NCBI RefSeq assembly: GCF_002746455.1
Contig: NZ_NWUW01000017.1
Span: 30,419 to 94,418 of the forward strand
Reading direction: 5' to 3'
Source of the DNA: Bacillus fungorum
GTDB taxonomy: Bacteria; Bacillota; Bacilli; Bacillales; Bacillaceae_G
DNA length: 64,000 nt
The number at the start of each line of letters is the position of its first letter. Position 1 is the stretch's first letter. The translations under genes were made by a program, and so were the position numbers. The notes beneath the pieces are model-generated. The model was not told the origin of the DNA, searched no databases, and saw only the letters and a list, made by a program, of their open reading frames with translations. Below, one piece after another: positions 1 to 8,256 of this stretch.

Positions 1-1183
1 CTATTTCAGCGTAGTCTGCTTTTGCATCAATAGCACCTTGAATGGCTTCTTTCGTATTTTCTACTCCTTTTGATATATACCCGCGGTGCGCCATAATAAT
101 CGGTTCTTTATATGAATTTGAAATAAACGTTACAATGAAGGCAACGACCATTCCGGCAGTAATAATTCCTACAATATATACACCAATAAATTTCCAACGA
201 TGTTTTTGGAAGAAACTTTTATCTGCTTTCGTTTTCGAATAATCTAACCCTTCTTCTAATAAAACATCCTCAACCGGAACCTTTTGTAAATACAATCGCG
301 TAATTGCCATAATATAAAATGGTGTCACGATAAAACTAAATAAATACAATGTACTTGTTAGAAATACAGAAATCGTCGATTCTGCTAACAACGCAAATGT
401 CCCTTTTAGGTTTGTAAATTCATAAACACCCCATAGACACAATAAATATATTCCTAAAAATATGACATACACAATTCCTATTGAAATAAAAAATCCGACT
501 AAAAAGAATAGTACTTTAAAAAAGCTTTCTTTTACTAACGTTGCACTTTTGCGTGCTGCCACGCGAAATGGCTTTTGCTCCAAAACAACAATAGGTAGAA
601 CAAAAATCCAACGAAGGTTCAAATACGCAACTACAGCAAAGAATGTGTAATAACCCACTTGTCCCATCGTTGTCTTAAACAGTTCTCCTGTAATGAAGTT
701 AGGAATTTGAATTTGCGGAATTAATGCAGTTTCATATCCCATATTTAAAAGAGGTAACAATACGACAGCATATAAAATAAATCCTGGTAAGCAATATGTG
801 AAAAGAGTAGGTAAATACGTTACGGTTTTATATAAAATCGGACGTAATTTCACCTTTTGTCTTTTATGAGCGAAGTACGAAATAATAATAAGCACCGCAA
901 ATTCCGTAAAGATAAGAAACAGTGCTAACAATGATAAAATTACAATTGCTAAAATGCCGTATGGTGTCTTTAAAAACGCTAATAATTCATCATTCGTCGC
1001 ATTTGCATAACCACCAAAATACAATAACTTATTAAAAATGATCCCGAATAACGGGACAAATACAATCGCTGCTAATAATTTATAAGCAAGTTGAAAGGTT
1101 AATACATTCCAAAAAGCAAATCTAACTGTTTGAAAGGAATGTCCCATTACTCCTGGTATAGATAGTCTTTTACGGTGTTGCAT
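1..1183 (-). CDS. Membrane-anchored glycerophosphodiester phosphodiesterase, 5' part (cut by window edge)
   Basis: The frame runs from ATG at 1183, preceded by GGAGGAATAT, to the window edge, giving 394 codons without a stop. The first ~330 residues hold several hydrophobic segments, as in the membrane domain found upstream of some GDPD enzymes. The last ~35 residues read IMAHRGYISKGVENTKEAI, the HRG and EN(T) active-site start of a glycerophosphodiester phosphodiesterase catalytic domain. Such enzymes hydrolyse glycerophosphodiesters to glycerol-3-phosphate and an alcohol. The catalytic core itself lies outside the window, so integrity cannot be judged. Confidence 0.85.
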   Translation of the reverse strand, partial: MQHRKRLSIPGVMGHSFQTVRFAFWNVLTFQLAYKLLAAIVFVPLFGIIFNKLLYFGGYANATNDELLAFLKTPYGILAIVILSLLALFLIFTEFAVLIIISYFAHKRQKVKLRPILYKTVTYLPTLFTYCLPGFILYAVVLLPLLNMGYETALIPQIQIPNFITGELFKTTMGQVGYYTFFAVVAYLNLRWIFVLPIVVLEQKPFRVAARKSATLVKESFFKVLFFLVGFFISIGIVYVIFLGIYLLCLWGVYEFTNLKGTFALLAESTISVFLTSTLYLFSFIVTPFYIMAITRLYLQKVPVEDVLLEEGLDYSKTKADKSFFQKHRWKFIGVYIVGIITAGMVVAFIVTFISNSYKEPIIMAHRGYISKGVENTKEAIQGAIDAKADYAEI

Positions 1184-1299
1184 ATATTCCTCCACATTCT
1201 AAAACGATATTTGAGATGGATTCCACATTTCCATTTCTAATCCATCTTTTTAATAATAATATATTCCGCTTAACATGAACACTCTTATACATACAATGA

Positions 1300-1330
1300 A
1301 AAAAGTGATGGCTACTTCCCATCACTTTTT
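1300..1330. terminator. Bidirectional intrinsic terminator
   Basis: Twelve-pair stem AAAAAGTGATGG / CCATCACTTTTT with a 7-base loop. It lies just after the stop of the DUF1641 gene on the minus strand and ends the formate dehydrogenase operon. Confidence 0.85.
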
Positions 1331-1338
1331 CACTTACT

Positions 1339-1821
1339 CTATTTTTTCTCTAACCCTTGCCCAAATGCTTTCAAAAAGCTAAAACCGAATGTAATGGCTC
1401 TATTGATATCTGGATCTTTTAACACTTTAAAGAAATCCATCACTTTTGTTTTTTTACCACTATTTAATTCATCTGTTGCAAATTGCAATCCAGTGACTAA
1501 GCTCGATGTAATTTGCTTCGTTACTTCTGGGTCAACTGAGGATAGTGCTTCCCCCGCCCCCATCATATTGTTAAGTGCATTTTTAACTGGTTCACGATTT
1601 AATTGCTCCACAGCGATTTTTGAAACATCTTCCTTCGCAGCAAGTAAACTAATCGCTGCATCTAATATACCAGCCTTCTGTAATTGTGCTAAAAGCTGCA
1701 TCGTTTCTTCTACTGCTTCACGATTATTAGATAGCTCATTTAGAAGTTCATCTGCTACTTGCTGTTTCTGTTCTTCCTCTGTTACAATTTTCTTTTTAAT
1801 TAAGGTAATTTCTTTCGCCAC
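1339..1821 (-). CDS. DUF1641 protein of the formate dehydrogenase operon (YrhD-like)
   Basis: This is a 160-residue, mostly helical cytoplasmic protein with no signal peptide. Sequence and position match the DUF1641 family (B. subtilis YrhD), usually encoded next to a formate dehydrogenase alpha subunit. It starts 12 bases after the upstream dehydrogenase stop, so the two genes form an operon. The start is GTG behind GGGGGCGGAGA. Its molecular function is not established; a role in dehydrogenase assembly or electron transfer is inferred only from gene neighbourhood. Confidence 0.85.
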   Translation of the reverse strand: MAKEITLIKKKIVTEEEQKQQVADELLNELSNNREAVEETMQLLAQLQKAGILDAAISLLAAKEDVSKIAVEQLNREPVKNALNNMMGAGEALSSVDPEVTKQITSSLVTGLQFATDELNSGKKTKVMDFFKVLKDPDINRAITFGFSFLKAFGQGLEKK

Positions 1822-1833
1822 TATCTCCGCCCC

Positions 1834-4770
1834 CTAGTCCACAAGTGATACGTATTGTTTTCTTTGCCATTTTTGCTCGATTTCAACACCATTTTGCGGA
1901 TTACGCTTTTTATCTCGTGGGTTTGAAGATGGTAACGGACGATTTCCTTTTTCACGCAATACACGCATTTTCACCATCGTTTGTTTATACGCCGGTGTAC
2001 ACGTATAAAGATCTGTTGCCGTCCCAGTTAAAATATTAATCGCTTCTTCATTTATCGTTGCATGCATCGGTAAATATAGCTCTTTCCCCGTTACACGATC
2101 AGTAATAAGCGCTTGTACTTTAATTTTTCCAAATGGTGATGCTAATTCCACAAGACCACCATCTTTCACATTGCGCTCTATAGCAAGTGCTGGTGAAATT
2201 TCAACGAATACTTCAGATACTTTAGATAAAATACCAGCCGACTTATTCGTCATATTCCCTTCATGGAAATGTTCTAGCATGCGTCCATTATTTAAAAGTA
2301 AATCATACTCATCTGGCGCTACAACCGGTGGTACCCATTCATCTAATGATAAACGAGCAAGTTTATCTGGGAAGTTAAATCCGTCTACATATAATAGCGG
2401 TGTATCGCTACCATCATGACTACCCCAACATAAACTATTCCATCCTTCTAGACGATCGTACGTTGCTTGAGAGTATAACGGTGCAAGTGATGCAATTTCG
2501 TCCATGATTTCACTCGGACTTTCGTAATTCCAATCCCCGCCCAGTGCACGCGCAACTTTTTGTAAAATCCACCAGTCTGGTTTTGAATCACCAAGCGGTT
2601 TCAATACTTCATATAATCTTTGAATACGGCGCTCTGTATTCGTAAACGTTCCTTCTTTTTCTAAGCTTGGTGCCGCTGGTAAAATAACATCAGCAAAACG
2701 GGCTGTTTTTGATAAGAACATATCTTGAACAACGAGGAAGTCTAAATTCGCTAAAATATGTTGCACATGGTTCGCATTTGAATCGACTAAAGCCATTTCT
2801 TCACCCATGACATACATACCACGTAGTTTTCCTTCTTCTGCCGCAAGTAACATTGCAATATTATTTAATCCTGGTGCTTTCGGAATAGTTGTACCGTATG
2901 CTTTTTCAAATTTTGCACGAAGCGTATCATCTGATACTGCTTGATAACCTGGAAGCCAGTTTGGTAATGTTGCCATATCACAAGCACCTTGTACGTTATT
3001 ATGTCCTCGTAATGGATATGCACCTGCACCAGGACGACGATAGTTCCCCGTAACAAGCAGTAAATTTGAAATTGCAGCGGACGTTGTACTTCCTCCTGTA
3101 TTTTGCGTTACACCCATTCCCCAAAGTATACAAGTACCATCTGCTTCATATACCATACGAGCCATTTCTTTCAGATTTTCTTTTGAAATCCCCGTAATTT
3201 CTTCTGTATAATCAAGCGTATACTTTTCTAACATTTTGCTATATTCATCAAAGTTCTTCACATTTTCAGCCAAAAACTTTTTATCGTGCCAATCTTGATC
3301 AATAATATATTTCGTAATACCAGCAAGCCATACATAATCCGTACCTTGGCGCGGATGAATAAATAAATCCGCACGCTCTGCCATTTCATGTTTACGAAGG
3401 TCTGCTACAATCAGTTTTTGCTCGTGTAATTTATGAGCACGTTTTACTCTCGTAGCAAGTACAGGATGTCCTTCTGTTGGATTCGCACCAACGATAATAA
3501 CAAGGCCTGCTTCAGCTATATCTTTCACTGTTCCAGCATCCCCGCCCATACCGACAGTTTTAAATAAACCATCTGTTGCTGGAGATTGGCAATAACGCGA
3601 GCAGTTATCTATATTATTCGTTCCATATATTTGACGAGCTAGTTTTTGCATAAGGTAATTTTCTTCATTCGTTACTTTCGAAGAAGAAATGAATCCAAAT
3701 GCATCGCTGCCGTATTCTGATTTAATATGTTGCATATTAGATGCAACAACTTCAAGAGCCTCTTCCCAAGTCGCTTCAACAAACATATCTCCTTGGCGAA
3801 TTAATGGCTTTGTAATTCGATCTTCACTATTTACAAAGTCCCATCCAAATTTACCTTTTACACATGTGGAAATGCCATTAACAGGTGCATCTGAAACAGG
3901 TTGTACTTTTAATATATGGCGATCTTTCGTCCACACTTCGAATGAACAACCGACACCACAAAATGTACAAACTGTTTTTGTTTTATTCACTTTCGTCTTA
4001 CGCATCGCAGCCTCTACCTCTGAAACCGCTAAAATACTACTATATCCAGGCTCTACATCCTTTACAAAATCAATCATCGGATCTAACACATCTGGTTTTA
4101 ATCCTGTCATGAATCCAGCTTCACCTAACATTGATTTTTCCATCAACGCATTACATGGACATACTGTTACACACTGCCCACAGCTCACACAAGATGAGTC
4201 ATTTATACTTACACCATTGTCCCATATAACACGAGGACGATCTAAGCTCCAATCTATCGATATCGTTTCATTGACCTGTAAGTTTTGACATACTTCTACA
4301 CATTGTCCACAAGCAATACATTGATTTGGATCATACCGATAAAACGGATGTGACATATCCACTTCACAAGCACTTACTTTCGGCTCATACGGATATTTCT
4401 GTTCTTCAATTCCCATCATATGTACTGTGTTATGGACTTTACAGTTACCATTATTGTTATCACAAACAGTACAATATAATAAATGATTCTCTAATATTCG
4501 ATCCATCGCCTCAGTCTGCGCCTCTTTTGCACGCTGGGACTGTCTTTCGATATGCATACCATTCTCGAGCTTCGTTGAACAAGCACGCAATAACTTCCCA
4601 TTTACTTCTACAATACACGTATCACAAGTTTGAATTGGATCTACTTCTGGTACATGACAAATTTGAGGATGTTCCAAATTACTCTCGTTAAATAATTGTA
4701 GTATCGTCTTTTCACCCGATGTGGAAAATTCTTTACCATCCACGGTTACACGGACTGTCTGTTCTGCCAT
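1834..4770 (-). CDS. Formate dehydrogenase, molybdopterin alpha subunit (YrhE-like)
   Basis: A 978-residue molybdopterin oxidoreductase predicted to oxidise formate to CO2. From the N-terminus it has a 2Fe-2S ferredoxin-like domain (CHVPEVDPIQTCDTC), a His/Cys segment (CTVCDNNNGNC), two 4Fe-4S clusters (CIACGQCVEVC and CVSCGQCVTVCPC), the CTFCGVGCSFE cluster of the molybdopterin domain, then the bis-MGD catalytic and C-terminal dinucleotide-binding parts. At the position where some enzymes carry selenocysteine it has Cys (SRYCQSPATDGL). The start at 4770 is chosen because GAGGGGAAACT directly precedes it; an upstream in-frame ATG at 4794 lacks such a site. fdhD is divergent, 298 bases away. 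Confidence 0.95.
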   Translation of the reverse strand: MAEQTVRVTVDGKEFSTSGEKTILQLFNESNLEHPQICHVPEVDPIQTCDTCIVEVNGKLLRACSTKLENGMHIERQSQRAKEAQTEAMDRILENHLLYCTVCDNNNGNCKVHNTVHMMGIEEQKYPYEPKVSACEVDMSHPFYRYDPNQCIACGQCVEVCQNLQVNETISIDWSLDRPRVIWDNGVSINDSSCVSCGQCVTVCPCNALMEKSMLGEAGFMTGLKPDVLDPMIDFVKDVEPGYSSILAVSEVEAAMRKTKVNKTKTVCTFCGVGCSFEVWTKDRHILKVQPVSDAPVNGISTCVKGKFGWDFVNSEDRITKPLIRQGDMFVEATWEEALEVVASNMQHIKSEYGSDAFGFISSSKVTNEENYLMQKLARQIYGTNNIDNCSRYCQSPATDGLFKTVGMGGDAGTVKDIAEAGLVIIVGANPTEGHPVLATRVKRAHKLHEQKLIVADLRKHEMAERADLFIHPRQGTDYVWLAGITKYIIDQDWHDKKFLAENVKNFDEYSKMLEKYTLDYTEEITGISKENLKEMARMVYEADGTCILWGMGVTQNTGGSTTSAAISNLLLVTGNYRRPGAGAYPLRGHNNVQGACDMATLPNWLPGYQAVSDDTLRAKFEKAYGTTIPKAPGLNNIAMLLAAEEGKLRGMYVMGEEMALVDSNANHVQHILANLDFLVVQDMFLSKTARFADVILPAAPSLEKEGTFTNTERRIQRLYEVLKPLGDSKPDWWILQKVARALGGDWNYESPSEIMDEIASLAPLYSQATYDRLEGWNSLCWGSHDGSDTPLLYVDGFNFPDKLARLSLDEWVPPVVAPDEYDLLLNNGRMLEHFHEGNMTNKSAGILSKVSEVFVEISPALAIERNVKDGGLVELASPFGKIKVQALITDRVTGKELYLPMHATINEEAINILTGTATDLYTCTPAYKQTMVKMRVLREKGNRPLPSSNPRDKKRNPQNGVEIEQKWQRKQYVSLVD

Positions 4771-5068
4771 AGTTTCCCCTCTCCTTACAAACAACTGTAC
4801 AACACAATTATGAATCCGTTTTCAAAATCGCATTACTGTACATATTTTTGAAACGCTCTGCCCAAATGCTTTCTTATGAAGTCGATTCTAGATGTTATAA
4901 GGTATAACTACGAAAGCTTGAAAATATCACTATTCTACAGTTCTATTATATCGTACATATACAATAATAACCAAAATAATCTGATACCTTCCTTCTAATA
5001 GATGTTTTTATTTTTTCAATGTTTTATGATGAATGTGGGAGAAAATACATATAAAAGGGGAATTTAAT

Positions 5069-5875
5069 ATGGGGCCTACGCAAGAAACATATACAATTGT
5101 ACGCTATCAATCTGGTACATTTTCAAAACAAATTGATGAGATTGTTACGGAATCTCCTATTACTATTAAATTAAATGGTGAAGAATACGTAACAGTTGTA
5201 TGTACACCAAATTACATTGAAGACATGGTTATTGGTTTTTTAATTTCTGAAGGAATTATTTCTTCCTATAAAGATGTTGAAGAACTGTGGGTTCAAAAAG
5301 AAAACGGAATCGTTCATGTAACATCATCAAAAGTGAATCCGCTCTATCAAACTTTATATAATAAACGATACATTACTTCTTGCTGCGGAAAAGGTAGACA
5401 AGGTTTTATTTTCGTAAACGATGCAGCAAAAGCAAAAGACTTACATGATATACATGTGAAAATTACTCCTGAAGAATGCTTTTACTTAATGAATACTTTA
5501 CAACAATCTTCCACTACCTTTCGCCAAACCGGCGGTGTTCACAATACCGCGCTATGTGATCGAAACAATATCCTCCTATCAAGAATGGATATCGGAAGAC
5601 ATAATGCATTAGATAAAATATATGGCCATTGTTTACGCAACGATATATCTGTTAAAGGAAAAATCATTGCATTTAGTGGGCGCATTTCATCCGAAATTTT
5701 ACTCAAAGTTTCAAAAATAGGATGTGAAATTGTTCTATCTAAATCGGCTCCCACAAAACTAGCATTGCAACTCGCTCACGATTTAGGCATTACAGTCGTA
5801 GGATTTATTAGAAATGAATCTTGTAATATTTACACGCATCCACATCGAATTGATGGTTATCAATCGAATAACTAA
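5069..5875 (+). CDS. fdhD: Formate dehydrogenase accessory sulfurtransferase FdhD
   Basis: A 268-residue FdhD-family protein. The family transfers sulfur from cysteine desulfurase to the molybdenum cofactor of formate dehydrogenase. The loop that carries the reactive cysteines is visible as TSCCGKGRQGF, and the conserved TGGVHNTALC and DIGRHNALDKIYG motifs follow. ATG at 5069 is preferred over the upstream frame opening because AAAAGGGG stands at the right distance. It is divergent from the formate dehydrogenase operon it is predicted to serve. Its stop codon overlaps the downstream terminator. Confidence 0.95.
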   Translation: MGPTQETYTIVRYQSGTFSKQIDEIVTESPITIKLNGEEYVTVVCTPNYIEDMVIGFLISEGIISSYKDVEELWVQKENGIVHVTSSKVNPLYQTLYNKRYITSCCGKGRQGFIFVNDAAKAKDLHDIHVKITPEECFYLMNTLQQSSTTFRQTGGVHNTALCDRNNILLSRMDIGRHNALDKIYGHCLRNDISVKGKIIAFSGRISSEILLKVSKIGCEIVLSKSAPTKLALQLAHDLGITVVGFIRNESCNIYTHPHRIDGYQSNN

Positions 5876-5903
5876 AATAACTCCTCAACCGAGGAGTTAT
5901 TTT
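5874..5903 (+). terminator. Intrinsic terminator of fdhD
   Basis: Perfect 13-pair stem AAAATAACTCCTC / GAGGAGTTATTTT with a 4-base loop. It begins inside the fdhD stop codon. Confidence 0.9.
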
Positions 5904-6106
5904 AGTTATAAAAATGTAATATATTAAACGCTTGAATAGTTAATTAAGTTAATATATAATTTCATTACATAATTAAAAACAAAACATTGTAGCATATATC
6001 TTTTTATTCTTTTACAAATTAAAAGAGACTGCTAACAAAACGCATACACATTCTTATAAAAGTAATGGAGTTATTTTATTTAAAATCGACCAAGGAGGTT
6101 ACAACT

Positions 6107-6613
6107 ATGGAAATTCGCTTATTAACGACAGAGGACGCAGAAATATATTTAAAAGTTTGTATGGAAGGTTTAACGAAGAACCCAGAAGCTTTTAGCTCTT
6201 CTTATGAAGATGTTCTTAAACATGAGGATCCTGTAGCTGCTATGGCAAAACGATTAAGCAATCCGGATAAGTATACTCTAGGTGTCTTCAAAGATAATGA
6301 TTTAATCGGCATTGCTACTTTAGAAACAAAGCCATTTATTAAACAAGAACATAAAGCAAAAATCGGCTCTGTTTTTGTTTCCCCAAAAGCACGTGGCCTT
6401 GGAGCAGGACGAGCGCTCATTAAAGCAATTATTGAAAATGCCGATAAATTGCATGTAGAACAGCTCATGCTCGATGTTGTAGTTGGTAACGACGCTGCAA
6501 AAAAATTGTATGAGTCATTAGGTTTCCAAACTTACGGCGTGCAAGAACGTTCATTAAAACACAACGGTCAATATTGGGACGAGGAGCATATGGTTTTATT
6601 CTTAAATGATTAA
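6107..6613 (+). CDS. GNAT-family N-acetyltransferase (paralogue 1)
   Basis: A 168-residue GNAT acetyltransferase. The acetyl-CoA loop is visible as VSPKARGLGAGRALI, followed by LDVVVGNDAAKKLYESLGF, typical of small-molecule or protein-N-terminal acetylating members. The start at 6107 follows a strong AAGGAGG. A paralogue with the same opening pattern (NPEAFSSSYED) lies 3.2 kb downstream at 9858, on the other side of a two-component system. The substrate is unknown. Confidence 0.9.
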   Translation: MEIRLLTTEDAEIYLKVCMEGLTKNPEAFSSSYEDVLKHEDPVAAMAKRLSNPDKYTLGVFKDNDLIGIATLETKPFIKQEHKAKIGSVFVSPKARGLGAGRALIKAIIENADKLHVEQLMLDVVVGNDAAKKLYESLGFQTYGVQERSLKHNGQYWDEEHMVLFLND

Positions 6614-6633
6614 TATCTCACTATAAATTTTTC

Positions 6634-6667
6634 AAAAGCATCTTTTTATTAAGAAAGATGCTTTTTT
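6634..6667 (+). terminator. Intrinsic terminator after the first acetyltransferase gene
   Basis: Twelve-pair stem AAAAGCATCTTT / AAAGATGCTTTT followed by T residues. The BceR-like promoter box begins 3 bases further on. Confidence 0.85.
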
Positions 6668-6669
6668 CA

Positions 6670-6733
6670 TTACAACAATGTAATCTTCATGTCACCTTTA
6701 TCGATCGTACCACCCCTTTCCATTCATTATACT
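6670..6733 (+). promoter_or_regulatory. BceR-box-like promoter, copy A
   Basis: Inverted repeat TTACA-ACAA-TGTAA at 6670-6683, GTCA 7 bases later, TCGAT at +18 to +22 after the repeat, and a -10 TATACT at 6728-6733. Exactly 44 bases separate repeat and -10, the same as in three other places in this window. It lies upstream of the 29-residue peptide gene at 6818. Confidence 0.7.
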
Positions 6734-6817
6734 AAAAATATAAAGTGAAACTTTACTCAGTGGGGAACCACATCCCACGCTAATCGCATGTACTTGATAT
6801 GTAGAGGAGAATGTGAC

Positions 6818-6907
6818 ATGAAACAAAACAAACGAGCTATGCTTTTAATATTTACTACAGCGCTTGTAACTTCTGGTTTAGCAATTTTACCTTGGTTTAT
6901 TATATAA
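6818..6907 (+). CDS. 29-residue membrane peptide under BceR-like promoter A
   Basis: ATG at 6818 follows GAGGAGAATGTGAC. The peptide opens MKQNKRAMLLIF and is one short basic stretch followed by a single hydrophobic segment to the C-terminus, so it is predicted to be a single-span membrane peptide. It sits ~85 bases after the -10 of the regulated promoter at 6670. The family is not recognised. It differs in sequence from the microproteins at 13618 and 25967 even though the promoters are alike. Confidence 0.6.
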   Translation: MKQNKRAMLLIFTTALVTSGLAILPWFII

Positions 6908-7010
6908 AATTATTCCCCTAATAAAGTGAAGGCTTTTACTGGCAGCCCAATCCCTACCTAACTTCTTTGCTTTCGCTAAATTTTAAGGTAGGGGTCTCAC
7001 TCCCCAAAAA
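6908..7010. repeat. Structured intergenic sequence, possible dispersed repeat of the B. cereus group
   Basis: The segment contains CCCTACCT (6952) pairing with AGGTAGGG (6986) and GGGG (6991) pairing with CCCC (7002), so compact alternative hairpins are possible. The mosaic of short GC-rich arms in AT-rich DNA resembles the bcr-type dispersed repeats reported for the B. cereus group. No second copy occurs in this window, so the repeat assignment is a guess. Confidence 0.3.
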
Positions 7011-7026
7011 TAGCGGGATAAATAAA

Positions 7027-7062
7027 AAAAGCTGATTGCTTATTAATAAGCAATCAGCTTTT
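7027..7062. terminator. Bidirectional intrinsic terminator
   Basis: Perfect palindrome centred at 7044/7045 with arms GCTGATTGCTTATT / AATAAGCAATCAGC flanked by A and T runs. It serves the 40-residue gene on the minus strand and the peptide gene on the plus strand. Confidence 0.85.
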
Positions 7063-7067
7063 ATATA

Positions 7068-7190
7068 TTATAAAATCCCCAAAATTTTATTTACGCAACT
7101 TATAATAATAATCATAGATACGGCAATGCACATAACAACCGTATTACGATCTTGCTTTTCTTTTTTTGAAATTTCTTCTTTTGGATTCAT
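7068..7190 (-). CDS. 40-residue single-span membrane protein
   Basis: ATG at 7190 follows AAAAGGAGATCATACAC. The product begins MNPKEEISKKEKQDRNTVV, a charged N-terminus, and continues into one hydrophobic segment of about 18 residues ending KILGIL. It is not recognised. The ribosome-binding site, the perfect terminator just downstream and the hairpin with a T-run in its leader (7215-7277) make it a credible real gene. Confidence 0.65.
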   Translation of the reverse strand: MNPKEEISKKEKQDRNTVVMCIAVSMIIIISCVNKILGIL

Positions 7191-7206
7191 GTGTATGATC
7201 TCCTTT

Positions 7207-7277
7207 TAAAAAAAGTGTGAGATAGGAAATTTTTCTTATCCGATGCGAGGTGAATACGAAAACCCTCTCTATCTCAC
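7207..7277 (-). promoter_or_regulatory. Leader hairpin with T-run: putative transcription attenuator
   Basis: Read on the minus strand, GTGAGATAG (7277-7269) pairs with CTATCTCAC (7225-7217), enclosing 43 bases, and the stem is followed directly by seven T residues and then the ribosome-binding site of the 40-residue gene. That is an intrinsic terminator placed between promoter and gene, the usual layout of an attenuator. Confidence 0.5.
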
Positions 7278-7328
7278 ATACACAATAGAATGGAATTGTC
7301 ATTTTATAAATAAAATGACATGACGTTA

Positions 7329-7356
7329 TGTCGCAACATAGGGTATTTTGTGTCGC
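7329..7356. promoter_or_regulatory. Direct hexamer repeat, possible response-regulator site
   Basis: TGTCGC occurs at 7329-7334 and again at 7351-7356, exactly 22 bases apart (about two helical turns), between the divergent 40-residue gene and the response regulator gene. OmpR-type regulators bind direct repeats, so autoregulation is possible. Confidence 0.3.
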
Positions 7357-7520
7357 TACGTTTTCTATTATAAAAAATAGTTGTGCAAAACTAGTGCATT
7401 TTTTATGTCAATTGCTTTGAGTGAAAAAATCACTCTTCCGCTCAATCACATAAAAAGAGTTTTTTATTATTTTCATGTAAACTATACAAGTAGAATGAAT
7501 AGTTTGGGGTGCACAAGATT

Positions 7521-8192
7521 ATGATGAAAATTTTATTAGTAGACGATGAAGAACGTATGTTACGATTATTAGATCTGTTCCTAAGCCCTCGCGGCTATTT
7601 TTGTATGAAAGCTACCTCTGGCCTTGAAGCGCTAAAGTTAATAGAACAAAAAGACTTCGATATTATTTTATTGGATGTTATGATGCCAAATATGGATGGA
7701 TGGGATACTTGCTATCAAATTCGTCAAATTTCCAACGTTCCAATCATTATGCTAACAGCTCGTAACCAAAACTACGATATGGTGAAAGGCCTGACTATGG
7801 GCGCAGATGACTATATTACAAAACCATTTGATGAGCATGTGTTAGTCGCAAGAATCGAGGCTATATTACGTCGTACAAAGAAAGATGGATTTGTTAGCTT
7901 CAATGGTATTGAGTGGGATAAAACGAAACATACAGTCACAGTTTATGACGAAAAAATCTCGCTAACTCCTATCGAATTTTCATTACTTGGACTATTTTTA
8001 CAAAATACAAACCGTGCTTACAGCCGTGATGATTTAATCGAGAAAATTTGGGGCTATGAAACAGACATCGAATATAGAACAATCGATTCACATATTCGCA
8101 ATATCCGTGATAAATTACGTAAAAAAGGATTTCCAGTTGAAAATTACTTAGAAACTGTCTATAAAGTCGGATATAAATGGAAAAGTGAATAA
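7521..8192 (+). CDS. OmpR/PhoB-family response regulator
   Basis: A 223-residue regulator with an N-terminal receiver domain (acidic VDDE pocket, phospho-acceptor Asp in LLDVMMPNMDGW near residue 52, conserved Lys in ITKPFDE) and a C-terminal winged-helix DNA-binding domain. The frame opens earlier at GTG 7509, but ATG at 7521 fits the receiver start and the TTGGGG site better. The histidine kinase gene follows 64 bases later, separated by a small hairpin. The signal it answers to is not evident. Confidence 0.9.
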   Translation: MMKILLVDDEERMLRLLDLFLSPRGYFCMKATSGLEALKLIEQKDFDIILLDVMMPNMDGWDTCYQIRQISNVPIIMLTARNQNYDMVKGLTMGADDYITKPFDEHVLVARIEAILRRTKKDGFVSFNGIEWDKTKHTVTVYDEKISLTPIEFSLLGLFLQNTNRAYSRDDLIEKIWGYETDIEYRTIDSHIRNIRDKLRKKGFPVENYLETVYKVGYKWKSE

Positions 8193-8199
8193 TTACTTC

Positions 8200-8227
8200 G
8201 GTCAGTGGAAATATCATACCACTGACC
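8200..8227 (+). terminator. Intercistronic hairpin between regulator and kinase
   Basis: GGTCAGTGG / CCACTGACC nine-pair stem with a 10-base loop and a short T run. It may attenuate or stabilise the regulator-kinase transcript. Confidence 0.5.
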
Positions 8228-8256
8228 CTTTATTATGAATAAGGCATGGTGAGAAA

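Noticed and set aside
3689..4288. A 199-codon frame antisense to the formate dehydrogenase gene
   Set aside because: It lies wholly inside a well-supported gene on the other strand and has no recognisable protein features.
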